DNA of 64,000 nt from Woeseiaceae bacterium (GCA_021773035.1 JAJFKU010000061.1:91849-155848); one strand, 5' to 3'; positions 54,129-63,892 are shown, numbered from the stretch's first letter. The notes: generated by a model from the sequence alone, not told the origin. Numbers and translations: made by a program.

Positions 54129-54683
54129 ATGGATTTGCAGCAATTTGTTTCGGATTGCGGTGCTGCTGTGACCGAATCAGCACCGACAAAAGCCGTTCGT
54201 GAGCTTGTGGCCCGCGCGGTAGCCGAACCCCCGGCACTGGAGAAGGCGGTCGGCACACCGATGCAGGGTGGGATCCAGCAAATCCACGTCTCCGACGAAC
54301 TCACGATTCTAAACGTCATATGGGCGCCGGGTATGACGATCATGCCCCACAACCACAACATGTGGGCCGTTATCGGGGTATACGGCGGTCGCGAAGACAA
54401 TATCTTCTGGCGGCGGATCAAGGGCGACCCGAATGGTCGCATCGAAGCCGCCGGCGCAAAGTCACTGGGCCCACAGGATGTCCGTCCACTGGGCGACGAT
54501 GTTATTCATTCGGTGGTCAATCCCACGGCAAAATTGACGGGTGCTATCCACGTGTACGGCGGCGACTTTTTTGCTGTGCATCGGAGCGAGTGGGAAACCG
54601 GGAGTCTGCATGAGCAACCCTACGATGTTGAAAAGAATGTGAAGCTGTTTGCAAACGCGAATCGACGGGGGGCCGGTGCATGA
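54129..54683 (+). CDS. Cysteine dioxygenase-like cupin
   Basis: About 184 residues. PHNHNMWAVIGVYGGREDN carries the two His of the iron site, and DVIHSVVNP the third, as in bacterial cysteine or mercaptopropionate dioxygenases. ATG 54129 is used; a longer frame from 53982 overlaps the divergent methyltransferase gene and is not family-like. The expected reaction is oxidation of a thiol to a sulfinate. It overlaps the DsrE gene by four bases. Confidence 0.83.
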   Translation: MDLQQFVSDCGAAVTESAPTKAVRELVARAVAEPPALEKAVGTPMQGGIQQIHVSDELTILNVIWAPGMTIMPHNHNMWAVIGVYGGREDNIFWRRIKGDPNGRIEAAGAKSLGPQDVRPLGDDVIHSVVNPTAKLTGAIHVYGGDFFAVHRSEWETGSLHEQPYDVEKNVKLFANANRRGAGA

Positions 54684-55213
54684 GATTACTGATACTTGTC
54701 GCAATCACCGGGTTGCTGTCGTGTCTGCCGTGTTTTGCCGACGAACCTTCATTCGGCCCGGTCGTCGAGGGCTATGGGCCGACATATCCCATCAATGACC
54801 GGGACGTGGTATTGCAGGATGGCTTCGTCTACAAAGCGGTATTCGACGCGGTAGAGAACCCCGATGAGAAACGCCTGAATACGGGGCTTGTAAGTGTCGC
54901 GCGTTATCTGAATATGCATGCACGAAACGGCGTACCTGTTGCAAACATGCAGTTAGCCGTCGTCGCGCATGGCCCCGCGCTAAAGACGCTGTTAAACGAT
55001 GACGCCTACCGTTCCCGCTATGGGATTGAAAACCCGAACGGGGAGTTGTTGCAGAGACTTGCTGACGCCGGCGTGCAGTTCTACGTTTGTGGTCAATCGA
55101 TGGCCTTCGGTGGTTTCGAAAAAACAGAGCTCGCGAGCGTGGCCAGAATCGCCTTGTCGGCGATGACGATGTTGACCGTACTGCAGAGTGACGGTTACGC
55201 GCTATTGAGGTAG
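54680..55213 (+). CDS. Exported DsrE family protein
   Basis: 177 residues with a signal peptide (about 1-20, ending CFADE). The DsrE/DsrF-like fold is recognised from NMQLAVVAHGPALKTLLND and the conserved Cys in VQFYVCGQSMAFGG, usually the sulfur-carrying residue. A periplasmic form next to a thiol dioxygenase gene suggests sulfur handling; this is inferred. It is co-translated with the dioxygenase (ATGA) and converges on the cytochrome gene. Confidence 0.83.
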   Translation: MRLLILVAITGLLSCLPCFADEPSFGPVVEGYGPTYPINDRDVVLQDGFVYKAVFDAVENPDEKRLNTGLVSVARYLNMHARNGVPVANMQLAVVAHGPALKTLLNDDAYRSRYGIENPNGELLQRLADAGVQFYVCGQSMAFGGFEKTELASVARIALSAMTMLTVLQSDGYALLR

Positions 55214-55214
55214 A

Positions 55215-55240
55215 TGGACGGCACTACTCGTCGCCGTCCA
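55215..55240. terminator. Hairpin between converging DsrE and cytochrome genes
   Basis: TGGACGGC at 55215-55222 pairs with GCCGTCCA at 55233-55240 around ten bases. It straddles the end of the cytochrome gene. No T-run follows on either side, so a two-way terminator function is only possible. Confidence 0.3.
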
Positions 55241-57917
55241 GTATTCCGTCAAGATCGCGGTCGATTCCAATACGCGTTCCCGAGCCCCAGGGCGTGCAGG
55301 TGAATGTCAGATGTTCACCGGTCTCATCCACCATGGCTATCAGACTACTGGCATCGAGAGCCGCTTCCGCGGAACTGTCGGGCACGAATTCGTCGGATCG
55401 GGTCATCAGCCAGCTTCGTGCTGCGTTATCGATCACGCCCGTCGCGACGAGATCGCACTCGGGTATCGGCGTGTCAACCTGAGCACGCTGTATCAACAGG
55501 TCGATTCTCTGCCGGGCCGCTGCCGCATTGTTATTAGTGAGAGTGATCTGCTGTCCCGTAACAGGTGGCGATTCTGTCGGAAACGAATACAGGAACGCAC
55601 GGAGCGCGAGTAAATCGTCCTGCGGCATGCCCAGGTCGGCGATGATGAAATTCGAACTCGTCGAGCCGTTATGGTTGAAAGAAAACCCTCGCACCTGGGG
55701 GCCTGTCGCCGGCGCTGACTGAAAGCCCCATCCAAATGCACCGACTTTCTGATACTGATCGCGGAAATGCGGAATTTTGAAGTTTTTCTCGCCGGCCTGC
55801 GAGTTATTCGAGCTCAGGCCTTTGGTGCCGTAAAGGCCCGCAGCCGGGTCGAGCGTGTGGCACTGAACACAAACCTCGAGCAGGCCGGTTTGTACACGGA
55901 CAACCCCGTTATTGAACAGACGTTCGCCGTCGACCTCGATGCCGGTCAGTGAATTGTCCAGCTGCCGCATCGGATTCGGGGGGTAATTGATGCGCATCGC
56001 GAAATCTGTAAAGTCCTGCATGTCGGCAGCGTTTAGCTCAGCGTCAAGTCCGGCGAGTCCGTCGAATGCTTCGTTGAACTCCTTGAACGCGGCTTCCTCC
56101 AGCGTTTCTCCGCCAACTCGATTGCTCCCGGTGCGATCGCCGCGCCAGTGCATCGGCCCGTGCCCGCGAAGGCCACGCATCGATTGCGTTGTCATAGGGC
56201 CCTTCATCGGGTGGAACTGCCGCGGTGCGGCCGACGGGGAAATAGGAATAAAGATGTTGGGGATGGGGCTGACACCAGCGCTTGGGTCGCCGAGGTCCCA
56301 GGCAAGCCCGTCGGTGTCCCCGAAGATGTGACAGCTGGCGCAGGAATCGTTTCCGTTGCCGGATGTGAGCGTTGCGTCATAAAGGAATTTTCTGCCGCGA
56401 GTTACTTCGCCCGGTTCAGGATTGAACATCGTCCGGTGCGCGATCTCGGAGCGCGTATCGAGATCGATCGTCGAAATACCGTTGTCGAAGCGCGTCAATA
56501 CAAACGCGCGGCGATTCGCTTCGTCCAGGACGATACCGCTTGGCCCGCCGCCGCTGACGGCGATCTGGTTCTGCGCAGCCGGTACGAAACTATCGTTTTC
56601 CAGTGCGGCCGTATCAAAGACACCGATCTTGCTAGACCCGAATGCGCAGACAAAAAGCGTCTCGCCGTCCTGGCTGATCGCCATGCCCAACAAAGTCGAC
56701 AGACTCGCATCACGCTCGGCCTGCGATCCCGTCGGCGTTGTGAAGTCGATATGCTTGTTGACTGTGCGTTGTTGCACGCTTTGACCGCTGCCCACGATCG
56801 TGATCCGCTGGTCGACAAGATGACCGCGGACGGACGTGCCGCCACGCGATCTGTTTCCGGCGAATCGAATATGGTTGTTGGAATTAATGTTCGACACATA
56901 AAGCGCACCGTTGACCGGGTTGCTGATCATATTGAAAAGAATGGTCCCAACGCCGGAAACGCGTCGTGTTTCGGTCAGCGTGGTTGCGTCGATTTCGAAG
57001 ACGTCGTAATCGGGCAGCGTGAATGGCACGTTGTTGCTTCGGTTGTTCCCGTCGGCATCTACCCAGGCGCCGTTTTGAAAGCGCAGAATCAGGCCACTGT
57101 CCGGCTGCACTACGTTGTCCGCGCTGTCGTTCGGGCCGCTTTTTGGAAAACCGCCGGGGGCGATCGACGTTGTTTTGTTGCCGGACAGAAAAATTCCGGC
57201 AAAGACCCGCAGGCCATCCGCTGACACCGCTAACGGCCGCGGTCGATCGCCAAACAGCGTGATGATTTGCTCGACGTTACCCCCGGGTGTGTCATCAAGG
57301 GCCGTGCTGTCGAATACCCAGACGTCAGCCCGCCCGATGCCCGGCGTATTCAGAGCGGGATCGACAGGGCTATTCTGTCCCCGGTGCGCCGTAGTAACGA
57401 AGGCCCGCTGGCGGTTTGTGCCCGCGAACACGATGTCTCTGGGCTCATCGCCGACCCACAAGGTCTGAATTACCTGCGGAACCGCAGCACTCACGTCGAC
57501 CACGCTGACACTGTCTGAGAGATGATTGACGACCCATACCGTACCGTCCGGTGCAATGCCAATTGCAACCGGTTCCAACCCAACGGGAACGGATGTGATC
57601 GGCGTTAACCCGCCGCTGGTATCGAAGATCTCCAGCCTGTTGTCGGCGGTGTTGACGGCGTAAAGGCGCTGCGCGTCAGGCGACAAGGCCAGCGGCCTGA
57701 CCTGACCGGATTCGTACGCTAGAAATGACTGCGGTTCCGCGACCGGACGCGGACCGGGAAGTGTATTGCCGACAGGAGGTGTCGTAGGCGCTGCAATTGG
57801 CGACGGGGAAGCGGCGGTGGGAGTTGAGCCGCCGCCGCCGCCGCAGCCCGCTAAGACCATGCACAAAACGACCGCAACCAGCGCCCCAACTGCCGCGTGA
57901 CTGTCTCGTGCTGTCAT
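55224..57917 (-). CDS. Beta-propeller lipoprotein with two c-type haem sites
   Basis: 897 residues. Lipobox LAGC with C25 followed by a glycine run and a Pro/Ala-rich linker. Residues of about 60-500 form a YVTN/YncE-like propeller (ALSPDAQRLYAVNTADNRLEIFD, AIGIAPDGTVWVVNHLSDSVSVVD). Two haem motifs follow: CASCH near residue 525 and CVQCH near 682, with di-haem peroxidase-like surroundings (MKGPMTTQSMRGLRGHGPMHWRGDR). It is probably an outer-surface or periplasmic redox protein. The partner and substrate are unknown. Confidence 0.87.
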   Translation of the reverse strand: MTARDSHAAVGALVAVVLCMVLAGCGGGGGSTPTAASPSPIAAPTTPPVGNTLPGPRPVAEPQSFLAYESGQVRPLALSPDAQRLYAVNTADNRLEIFDTSGGLTPITSVPVGLEPVAIGIAPDGTVWVVNHLSDSVSVVDVSAAVPQVIQTLWVGDEPRDIVFAGTNRQRAFVTTAHRGQNSPVDPALNTPGIGRADVWVFDSTALDDTPGGNVEQIITLFGDRPRPLAVSADGLRVFAGIFLSGNKTTSIAPGGFPKSGPNDSADNVVQPDSGLILRFQNGAWVDADGNNRSNNVPFTLPDYDVFEIDATTLTETRRVSGVGTILFNMISNPVNGALYVSNINSNNHIRFAGNRSRGGTSVRGHLVDQRITIVGSGQSVQQRTVNKHIDFTTPTGSQAERDASLSTLLGMAISQDGETLFVCAFGSSKIGVFDTAALENDSFVPAAQNQIAVSGGGPSGIVLDEANRRAFVLTRFDNGISTIDLDTRSEIAHRTMFNPEPGEVTRGRKFLYDATLTSGNGNDSCASCHIFGDTDGLAWDLGDPSAGVSPIPNIFIPISPSAAPRQFHPMKGPMTTQSMRGLRGHGPMHWRGDRTGSNRVGGETLEEAAFKEFNEAFDGLAGLDAELNAADMQDFTDFAMRINYPPNPMRQLDNSLTGIEVDGERLFNNGVVRVQTGLLEVCVQCHTLDPAAGLYGTKGLSSNNSQAGEKNFKIPHFRDQYQKVGAFGWGFQSAPATGPQVRGFSFNHNGSTSSNFIIADLGMPQDDLLALRAFLYSFPTESPPVTGQQITLTNNNAAAARQRIDLLIQRAQVDTPIPECDLVATGVIDNAARSWLMTRSDEFVPDSSAEAALDASSLIAMVDETGEHLTFTCTPWGSGTRIGIDRDLDGILDGDE

Positions 57918-57997
57918 CGAATGCTCCCTCAGCCTGGACTTTGGACCGCTCGAGTCGTTTAAAATTCCTCGGCTTCTCTACGGTTGGCCGAAAAGGG

Positions 57998-58594
57998 TCA
58001 GCCGAAAAGCCGGCCAAAAGCACCTGGATCTGTAATCGCTACGAACATCAGGCCGCTGATCGCACCACACAGATGTGCGTCGTGATTGATTCGCCCCACG
58101 TTCTGGGTTGAGGCCCAATAGGAATAGCCGACATAGCCGATCGCGAAAAGAAAGGCCGGGATCGGTACGGGAATCGGGATAATCATCAGCGTTGCCGTCG
58201 GGAAATAGACAATATAGGCAAACAGCACGGCTGAGATCGCGCCGGACGCGCCCAGGGAGGCGTATCCCGGGTTGCCCCGGTGCTTGTACCAGGTACAGCT
58301 GTGGCTGATGACCAGCCCAAAGAAATACAGAATCAGGAACGGGATTGTGCCGATATAGCGTTCCATGGGAAACGCGAAGAAATAAAAGGTAAACATGTTG
58401 AACAACAGGTGCCCGATATCGGCATGCACGAAGCCGCTCAGAATCATCGTGTCGTACTGTCTCCTGGGGAGGAAATGATACGGCCGAAACAGCGACATAT
58501 CGATAATACGGGGTGACCGGAAAAGCCCCATCAGGCTGATGCCGATGGTTAGTAACATAATGAGCGGTGCTGCGATCTGTCCGTTCTCAAGCAT
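57998..58594 (-). CDS. Rhomboid family intramembrane serine protease
   Basis: About 198 residues from ATG 58594; a longer frame to 58660 adds a polar N-terminus. The catalytic Ser is in LGASGAISAV and the His in NHDAHLCGAISG; GHLLFNMFTFYFF carries the conserved His and Asn. About six membrane helices. It cleaves membrane proteins within the bilayer; the target is unknown. The 80-base gap to the cytochrome gene contains two near copies of GGCCGAAAAG and nothing else. Confidence 0.9.
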   Translation of the reverse strand: MLENGQIAAPLIMLLTIGISLMGLFRSPRIIDMSLFRPYHFLPRRQYDTMILSGFVHADIGHLLFNMFTFYFFAFPMERYIGTIPFLILYFFGLVISHSCTWYKHRGNPGYASLGASGAISAVLFAYIVYFPTATLMIIPIPVPIPAFLFAIGYVGYSYWASTQNVGRINHDAHLCGAISGLMFVAITDPGAFGRLFG

Positions 58595-58744
58595 TGCCGG
58601 GTTCAATCCGTGATTATTATTGTCGTGAATACTATCAACACTCCTCCAGGTTTGTGGCATTTGTCGCCATTCAGGGCCTAAAGAATCGTCCGGAACAGCC
58701 GACTAAATACCTAAGTAGACAAGGAATTCCGGGACAGGGCCTGA

Positions 58745-61700
58745 GTGAGTCTTAGAAACCACATTCGATTGGTGTGCCTGGCCGTGCTGGCGGCAGTCAC
58801 CACGGCGCCTGTATTGGCGGCGGAGGGCGCTGCCACACTGCCTTTCCGGACACACTCCGTGCTCGACGGCCTGACGCAGTCCAAGGTGCTGGACATAAAG
58901 CAGGATCAGTCCGGTTACCTCTGGATCGCGACTGCCCGGGGTCTCAATCGCTATGATGGCAAGGTGTTCAAACACTATACGATCGCCGACGGTCTGCCGA
59001 ACAACTCACTGACCTCAATTCATGTGAGCGCAGATAACACGATCTGGGTCGGTGACCAAAAAGGAACGGTCGCGGCTCTTCGCGGTTCGCGCGTAGTCTA
59101 CGAAGTTGCGGTCGTTGCGGATGAAGACAATCCGGTGGTGGCACTTGAGTCGGCGGGCGATGTCGTGCTCGCTGTCGTCGAGGGCATGGGTATTGCCAGG
59201 ATTGCCGGGGCCGACGATATCTACAGCAGCACTCATATCGCGGGCAACGCATCGCACGGGATAAGCGGTATCGCCGTCCAGGGCGAGACCGTTTGGGTCG
59301 AGTCCGCAAGTGGTTTGTATCAGTTGGACTACGGGGAGAATCCTGAGCTGCATTTATTCGATGAGAATATTCGCAGAATTCACGTCGATACGGCAGGCGA
59401 GCTCTGGGTAGCGGATCGCTCGGGTAACATCGGTATTCTTCGAGACCGTGTTTTCGATATCAGAATTAAGCTGAAGTCACATAACAACCTGGTCGGCATT
59501 GCGGTCGATCGACAGGGCCTGGTTTCCGTGTTGACCAGTGACGAACTGCTGCAGTTCGACAGCACCGGGGAGGATCGGCAGGAGATTGAAGCCTCTTTGA
59601 AGCGTTACGGTGGTATCGACCAGGTTAGCGCGATATTCCTGGACAACGAGGACTCGGTCTGGCTGTCTACCGATACTGGCATGATCCGTTTTCTGGGCGA
59701 CCGCTTTCGGCATTTCCGTTTACGAACCGGCCCCGATCTGGAGACCGTTTGGACGATCGGAGAAGACCGTTACGGACGATTCTGGTTCGGTACGCAGTCG
59801 AAACTGATCGTCCGCGAACTGGACGAATCTATTACCGTAGTGGGCGAGGAGTCGGGGCTGCCGGTGGCAGCCGTCCGCGAGCTGGTATCGGACGGCGCAG
59901 GCACCGTCTGGGTCGGTGTAACCGACCATGGCCTGTACGCTGTGAATTCGGAAACACTGCGGGCGAAACACATCGCCGGAACCAGTGGCATGGAAATACT
60001 CGATATTGATATCGCGAACGACGGCGCGATATGGTTATCGACTATCGGCTCAGGCGTTTATCGTTACCTGCCGGCAACCGCTACGCTCAACGTTTTCCCT
60101 ACACCGAATGAAACGTCGGTCTATACGCTCGATACCTGGCCTGACGGTAGCGTCTGGTACGCTGCTGACGAGGTTGGCCTGGTACACCTGCAACCCGATG
60201 GCGATGATCGTTACACGCAACGGTTGATTACAGATACCAACGATGAGGGAAAGCGTCTGTATAACCATATCCGCGTGACGGGCAATGACTCCGCCTGGAT
60301 CTCGACGGAAGAGGGGGGCGTTCTCTACTATGAGGACGGGACATTCGAAAACTTCGGATTGGGGACACCGCTCGCCGATCAGACTGTCTACCTGATCGAA
60401 CCGCTCGAGAACGGTTCGATCGTTGTAGGTGGTGAAAAAGGGCTCTACCAGTTCGTTCCCGGTCGAGGCGAATTCGCGCACTTCAATCCGCAGCGCGGAT
60501 TCATCGGCATGGAGACAAACGTGCACGCGAGTTTTCGCGACTCCGCGGGCGGTCTCTGGATTGGCACCGTGGACGGTGCGACGCGTATGGACGCCTTTCA
60601 GCCGATGCCCGATACCGTAGAACCGACACCCTCGATTATTCGTGTCGAAACGGCGTTGGATGGTCGGCAAATACTGAATGACCAGAAGCTGGAACCGTCG
60701 GACTTCGGGGCGCAGTTCGAGTTCGCGGCGATCTCTCTGCTGGCGCCCTCTGAGGTCCAATACAGTTATCGGCTCGTTGGTGAAGAGCAGGCCTGGGGAG
60801 CCCCGACGACGAACCGTTCGGTCGGTTACCCGAGAATCCCGCCAGGGTCCTACGAATTCATGGTCCGGGCGCGTTATTCGGGTGGTGACTGGGGAGGTCA
60901 TATCGCGACTCATCGATTCACCGTTAAGCTGTTCTTCTGGCAGCAACCCTGGTTCGTACTGGGCATGCTCGCGGTTCTGGTCATCGCAATCAGGCAGGCC
61001 GTTGCGTACCGTACCCGCAAGATCGAATGGATGAACGAAACACTGCGTGCCCAGGTTGAGGAAAGGACCCGCTCTATCGAAACCGCGCGGCAGAACCTGC
61101 AGATCACCAACGAGCGACTGTTTCTGGAAGTAGAGGCGCGCACAGAAATCGAAACCCGTTTTCGACAGGCGTTCGAGAATGCCCCGATCGGTATGGGGCT
61201 GCTCGACTCCGCTGGTGTGCTGTTCGACGCCAATCCTGCGTTGGTCAAAATGTTCTGGCCGGATGCAGGTGGTCTGCCGGAGTCAAAGTTCGTGGAGGCC
61301 GTCTCCCAGGGTGACAGGCTGCAGTTCGTCGCAAGGTACGAAAAACTGGTAGTCGCAGAGATCGACGATATGGACGTAAACCTGTCCTGTATCGGAGCAA
61401 GCGGTGAGGAGCTGCACACGGTCATGAACCTCTCGGCCGTGCGCAGCGACAGCGGTGATTTCCTCTATACCGTTTTGCAGATTCAGGACATAACCGAATC
61501 GTTAAAGCTCACAGTGCAACTGGAATACCAGGCCAGTTACGATGAACTCACCGAGTTATTGAACCGGCGTGCTTTCGAGGAGCAACTTGAGAAGGCGTGG
61601 CGCAATGGTGTAGACCCGGAACACCAGAGCTATCTGATGTTCATGGACCTCGACCAGTTCAAGGTTGTAAACGATACGTCCGGTCATACGGCCGGTGATC

Positions 61701-62857
61701 AGCTGCTGCGTGCGGTCAGCGGGATATTACTGGACAGCGTACGCACGAACGATATTGTCGGCCGCCTCGGCGGCGACGAGTTCGGAATTATTCTTTGGGA
61801 GTGCCCGACCGATGTTGCGCGGCGAGTCGCGGAGGCGATTCGCGGCAAGATTGAGGATTTTCGGTTCCACTGGGACACGGAAACTTACCGAATTGGCGTC
61901 AGTATCGGCGGTATACCGGTGGCGAAGGGAGTCGGCGATATCAACGAAATACAGCAGCTCGCGGATGCTGCATGTTACGCGGCGAAGGAAGATGGCCGAA
62001 ATCGCGTACACATGGTTGACGGCGATGCGGATTCCGCACGTATACACCGGGGTGAAGTACGCTGGGTACAGCGCATTCGAGAGGCTATGGACAAGAACCG
62101 CTTCGCGATTTATGCGCAGCCCATACGGCCGATAGTTGAAAAACCAGACGAACCAGAGCGGCTCGAGATTCTGCTCAGGCTTCGTGATCCGGCATCGCGC
62201 AAGTTGATTCCACCCGGGGCATTCCTGCCGGCCGCTGAGCGTTACGGGCTTAGTGTTGAACTGGATAAATGGGTCGTCAAAAGCCTGTTGGACACGCTCT
62301 TCATCCACAATGCATTTCGTGCCGAGAATCGCAGTTACTGGATAAACCTGTCGGGCAGCAGTGTTGGCGATAAACGTTTCGCGGCTTTTTTGAAAGACGC
62401 GATTGCCCGATCGCCGCTGCCGCCGGGTACGATTAATTTCGAGATCACCGAAACCGCTGTAATTCGCAGCGTTTCGGAGGCTGGGAAGCTGATGTCGGCG
62501 CTGCGCGAGATGGGGTGTCAGTTCGCGCTGGATGATTTCGGCAGTGGCTTGTCATCTTTCGGTTATCTGAAGAAACTGCCCGTTGACTACATCAAGATCG
62601 ATGGCATGTTCGTCCGCGACCTGATCCACGATCATACCGATCGTATTTTCGTCAAGTCGATTATCGACATTGCGGAGACTTTGAACATAAAGACGATTGC
62701 GGAGTTCGTCGAAAGCAACGAAATTCTAGAAATTGTTGCCGAACTCGGCGCGGGATATGCGCAGGGTTTTGCGGTTGGGCGACCATTCGAACTGGCACCA
62801 AGATTTCCACGTACAGCGAATTCGGAGATAGCTGTATTCCAGGCAAAAACGGGTTGA
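58745..62857 (+). CDS. Beta-propeller sensor with PAS, GGDEF and EAL domains
   Basis: 1370 residues from a GTG. After a signal-like N-terminus, about ten propeller (reg_prop) repeats run to residue 625 (YLWIATARGLNRYDG, SVWLSTDTGMIRFLG, GLWIGTVDGATRMDAF). A Y_Y_Y-type domain follows at about 640-720, a membrane helix near 732-752, a coiled coil, PAS at about 805-920, GGDEF near 1008-1012 (LGGDEFGIIL), and EAL from about 1140. The RTND inhibitory site lies five residues before GGDEF. In the EAL domain the first motif reads EIL, while EITET, DDFGSG and KID are present. It likely makes or degrades c-di-GMP in response to a periplasmic ligand. Confidence 0.92.
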   Translation: MSLRNHIRLVCLAVLAAVTTAPVLAAEGAATLPFRTHSVLDGLTQSKVLDIKQDQSGYLWIATARGLNRYDGKVFKHYTIADGLPNNSLTSIHVSADNTIWVGDQKGTVAALRGSRVVYEVAVVADEDNPVVALESAGDVVLAVVEGMGIARIAGADDIYSSTHIAGNASHGISGIAVQGETVWVESASGLYQLDYGENPELHLFDENIRRIHVDTAGELWVADRSGNIGILRDRVFDIRIKLKSHNNLVGIAVDRQGLVSVLTSDELLQFDSTGEDRQEIEASLKRYGGIDQVSAIFLDNEDSVWLSTDTGMIRFLGDRFRHFRLRTGPDLETVWTIGEDRYGRFWFGTQSKLIVRELDESITVVGEESGLPVAAVRELVSDGAGTVWVGVTDHGLYAVNSETLRAKHIAGTSGMEILDIDIANDGAIWLSTIGSGVYRYLPATATLNVFPTPNETSVYTLDTWPDGSVWYAADEVGLVHLQPDGDDRYTQRLITDTNDEGKRLYNHIRVTGNDSAWISTEEGGVLYYEDGTFENFGLGTPLADQTVYLIEPLENGSIVVGGEKGLYQFVPGRGEFAHFNPQRGFIGMETNVHASFRDSAGGLWIGTVDGATRMDAFQPMPDTVEPTPSIIRVETALDGRQILNDQKLEPSDFGAQFEFAAISLLAPSEVQYSYRLVGEEQAWGAPTTNRSVGYPRIPPGSYEFMVRARYSGGDWGGHIATHRFTVKLFFWQQPWFVLGMLAVLVIAIRQAVAYRTRKIEWMNETLRAQVEERTRSIETARQNLQITNERLFLEVEARTEIETRFRQAFENAPIGMGLLDSAGVLFDANPALVKMFWPDAGGLPESKFVEAVSQGDRLQFVARYEKLVVAEIDDMDVNLSCIGASGEELHTVMNLSAVRSDSGDFLYTVLQIQDITESLKLTVQLEYQASYDELTELLNRRAFEEQLEKAWRNGVDPEHQSYLMFMDLDQFKVVNDTSGHTAGDQLLRAVSGILLDSVRTNDIVGRLGGDEFGIILWECPTDVARRVAEAIRGKIEDFRFHWDTETYRIGVSIGGIPVAKGVGDINEIQQLADAACYAAKEDGRNRVHMVDGDADSARIHRGEVRWVQRIREAMDKNRFAIYAQPIRPIVEKPDEPERLEILLRLRDPASRKLIPPGAFLPAAERYGLSVELDKWVVKSLLDTLFIHNAFRAENRSYWINLSGSSVGDKRFAAFLKDAIARSPLPPGTINFEITETAVIRSVSEAGKLMSALREMGCQFALDDFGSGLSSFGYLKKLPVDYIKIDGMFVRDLIHDHTDRIFVKSIIDIAETLNIKTIAEFVESNEILEIVAELGAGYAQGFAVGRPFELAPRFPRTANSEIAVFQAKTG

Positions 62858-62867
62858 GGCAAAAATA

Positions 62868-63743
62868 ATGAACGCTGTAACACAAGCAACGGAAGCGGCG
62901 GCAAGAATGGCTGACTCGATAATGGCGCTGCCGCCGTTACCGGCCACGGCTCAGAAGATACTGACATGTTTTGGAGACGAGTTTATCGACGCCGACAAAG
63001 TTGCGGAAGTCGTCGAAAGCGATCCAGGAATCTGCGCGAAGTTACTTGGGTTGGCGAATTCAGCATACTTCGGGCTTGCCGAACCGCTGTACAATATTCG
63101 GGAAGCCATTTCACGGGTGCTCGGTGTGGATACGGTTCGATCACTGGTGCTGGCGATGGCGATACAGCAGTCGTTTAACAGCAAGGACTGTCCGGCGTTC
63201 AAGACCGAACGATTCTGGACGCAGTCTTTGCTGGCAGCCGAGTGCTGCAAGAAAATAGCGATTGCCGATGACGCTGCCAATGATGCAGACCGCGATCTGT
63301 CGTATTCCGCCGGGCTTTGTCACAACCTTGGATTGATGGTTCTGGCGTATATGGAGCCGCAGCGCACCAATAGCGCCTTGCTTAAGCACCAGGGACGGCA
63401 GGAGTCGCGCTCACTCGCGGAACTGTTCGTTGAGGAATTCGGGGCTGATCACAACGCAGTAACGGCGGAGCTCGGTCGCGCCTGGTCTCTTCCCGCGCCA
63501 ATGGCAGCTGCCTACGAGTTTCGTGCAGCCTCCGGCCTGGACACTGACGTCCGACTTGCCTATATCGTTGCCGCGGGGGTCGCCGCGGTTAAGAACACCG
63601 AACTTGAGGAAGAAGATCGCTTCAGTCTCGCACCGTTCGTCGACCCGCTCGGGATTGATGCAGATGAGCTGCAGGAAATGGCGATAATGGGCGAACGGCA
63701 GGATGAACGCGTTCAGTCGCTGGCGAGTAACATGTCCCGCTAG
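62868..63743 (+). CDS. HDOD domain protein
   Basis: 291 residues. LPPLPATAQKILTCFGDEF begins the HDOD domain, with VAEVVESDPGICAKLLGLANSAYFGL and ISRVLGVDTVRSLVLAMAI typical of the fold. HDOD proteins are regulatory relatives of HD phosphohydrolases that mostly lack catalytic metal residues. It follows the GGDEF-EAL gene by ten bases, so a role in the same c-di-GMP output is likely. The C-terminal 90 residues are acidic and show no second domain. Confidence 0.88.
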   Translation: MNAVTQATEAAARMADSIMALPPLPATAQKILTCFGDEFIDADKVAEVVESDPGICAKLLGLANSAYFGLAEPLYNIREAISRVLGVDTVRSLVLAMAIQQSFNSKDCPAFKTERFWTQSLLAAECCKKIAIADDAANDADRDLSYSAGLCHNLGLMVLAYMEPQRTNSALLKHQGRQESRSLAELFVEEFGADHNAVTAELGRAWSLPAPMAAAYEFRAASGLDTDVRLAYIVAAGVAAVKNTELEEEDRFSLAPFVDPLGIDADELQEMAIMGERQDERVQSLASNMSR

Positions 63744-63820
63744 GAGTGCTTGTGATAACTCAGACATTGGATTCTTGCGCCGGTGTTTCGCCGTACAGAA
63801 AAAAATCGATGTTCGGTGCA

Positions 63821-63892
63821 GGGATGCGGTGGCTACGCCAATGACCTCTTCACGAGCCACAGGCGCGGTATTTGGCGTATCCACCGCATCCC
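63821..63892. repeat. Long imperfect hairpin downstream of the HDOD gene
   Basis: The left arm 63821-63841 (starting GGGATGCGGTGG) and right arm 63872-63892 (ending CCACCGCATCCC) match at 20 of 21 positions, around a 30-base loop. There is no T-run, and no integron attC core sequence is seen. It may be a structured RNA, a REP-like element or a roadblock. The remaining 63744-64000 sequence has no convincing gene. Confidence 0.6.

Noticed and set aside
56148..57224. Open frame of 358 codons antisense to the propeller-cytochrome gene
   Set aside because: No domain, basic composition, and it lies within a gene with intact haem motifs.
63821..63892. Integron attC site
   Set aside because: The arms lack the GTTRRRY/RYYYAAC core sites, and there is no integrase or cassette array.
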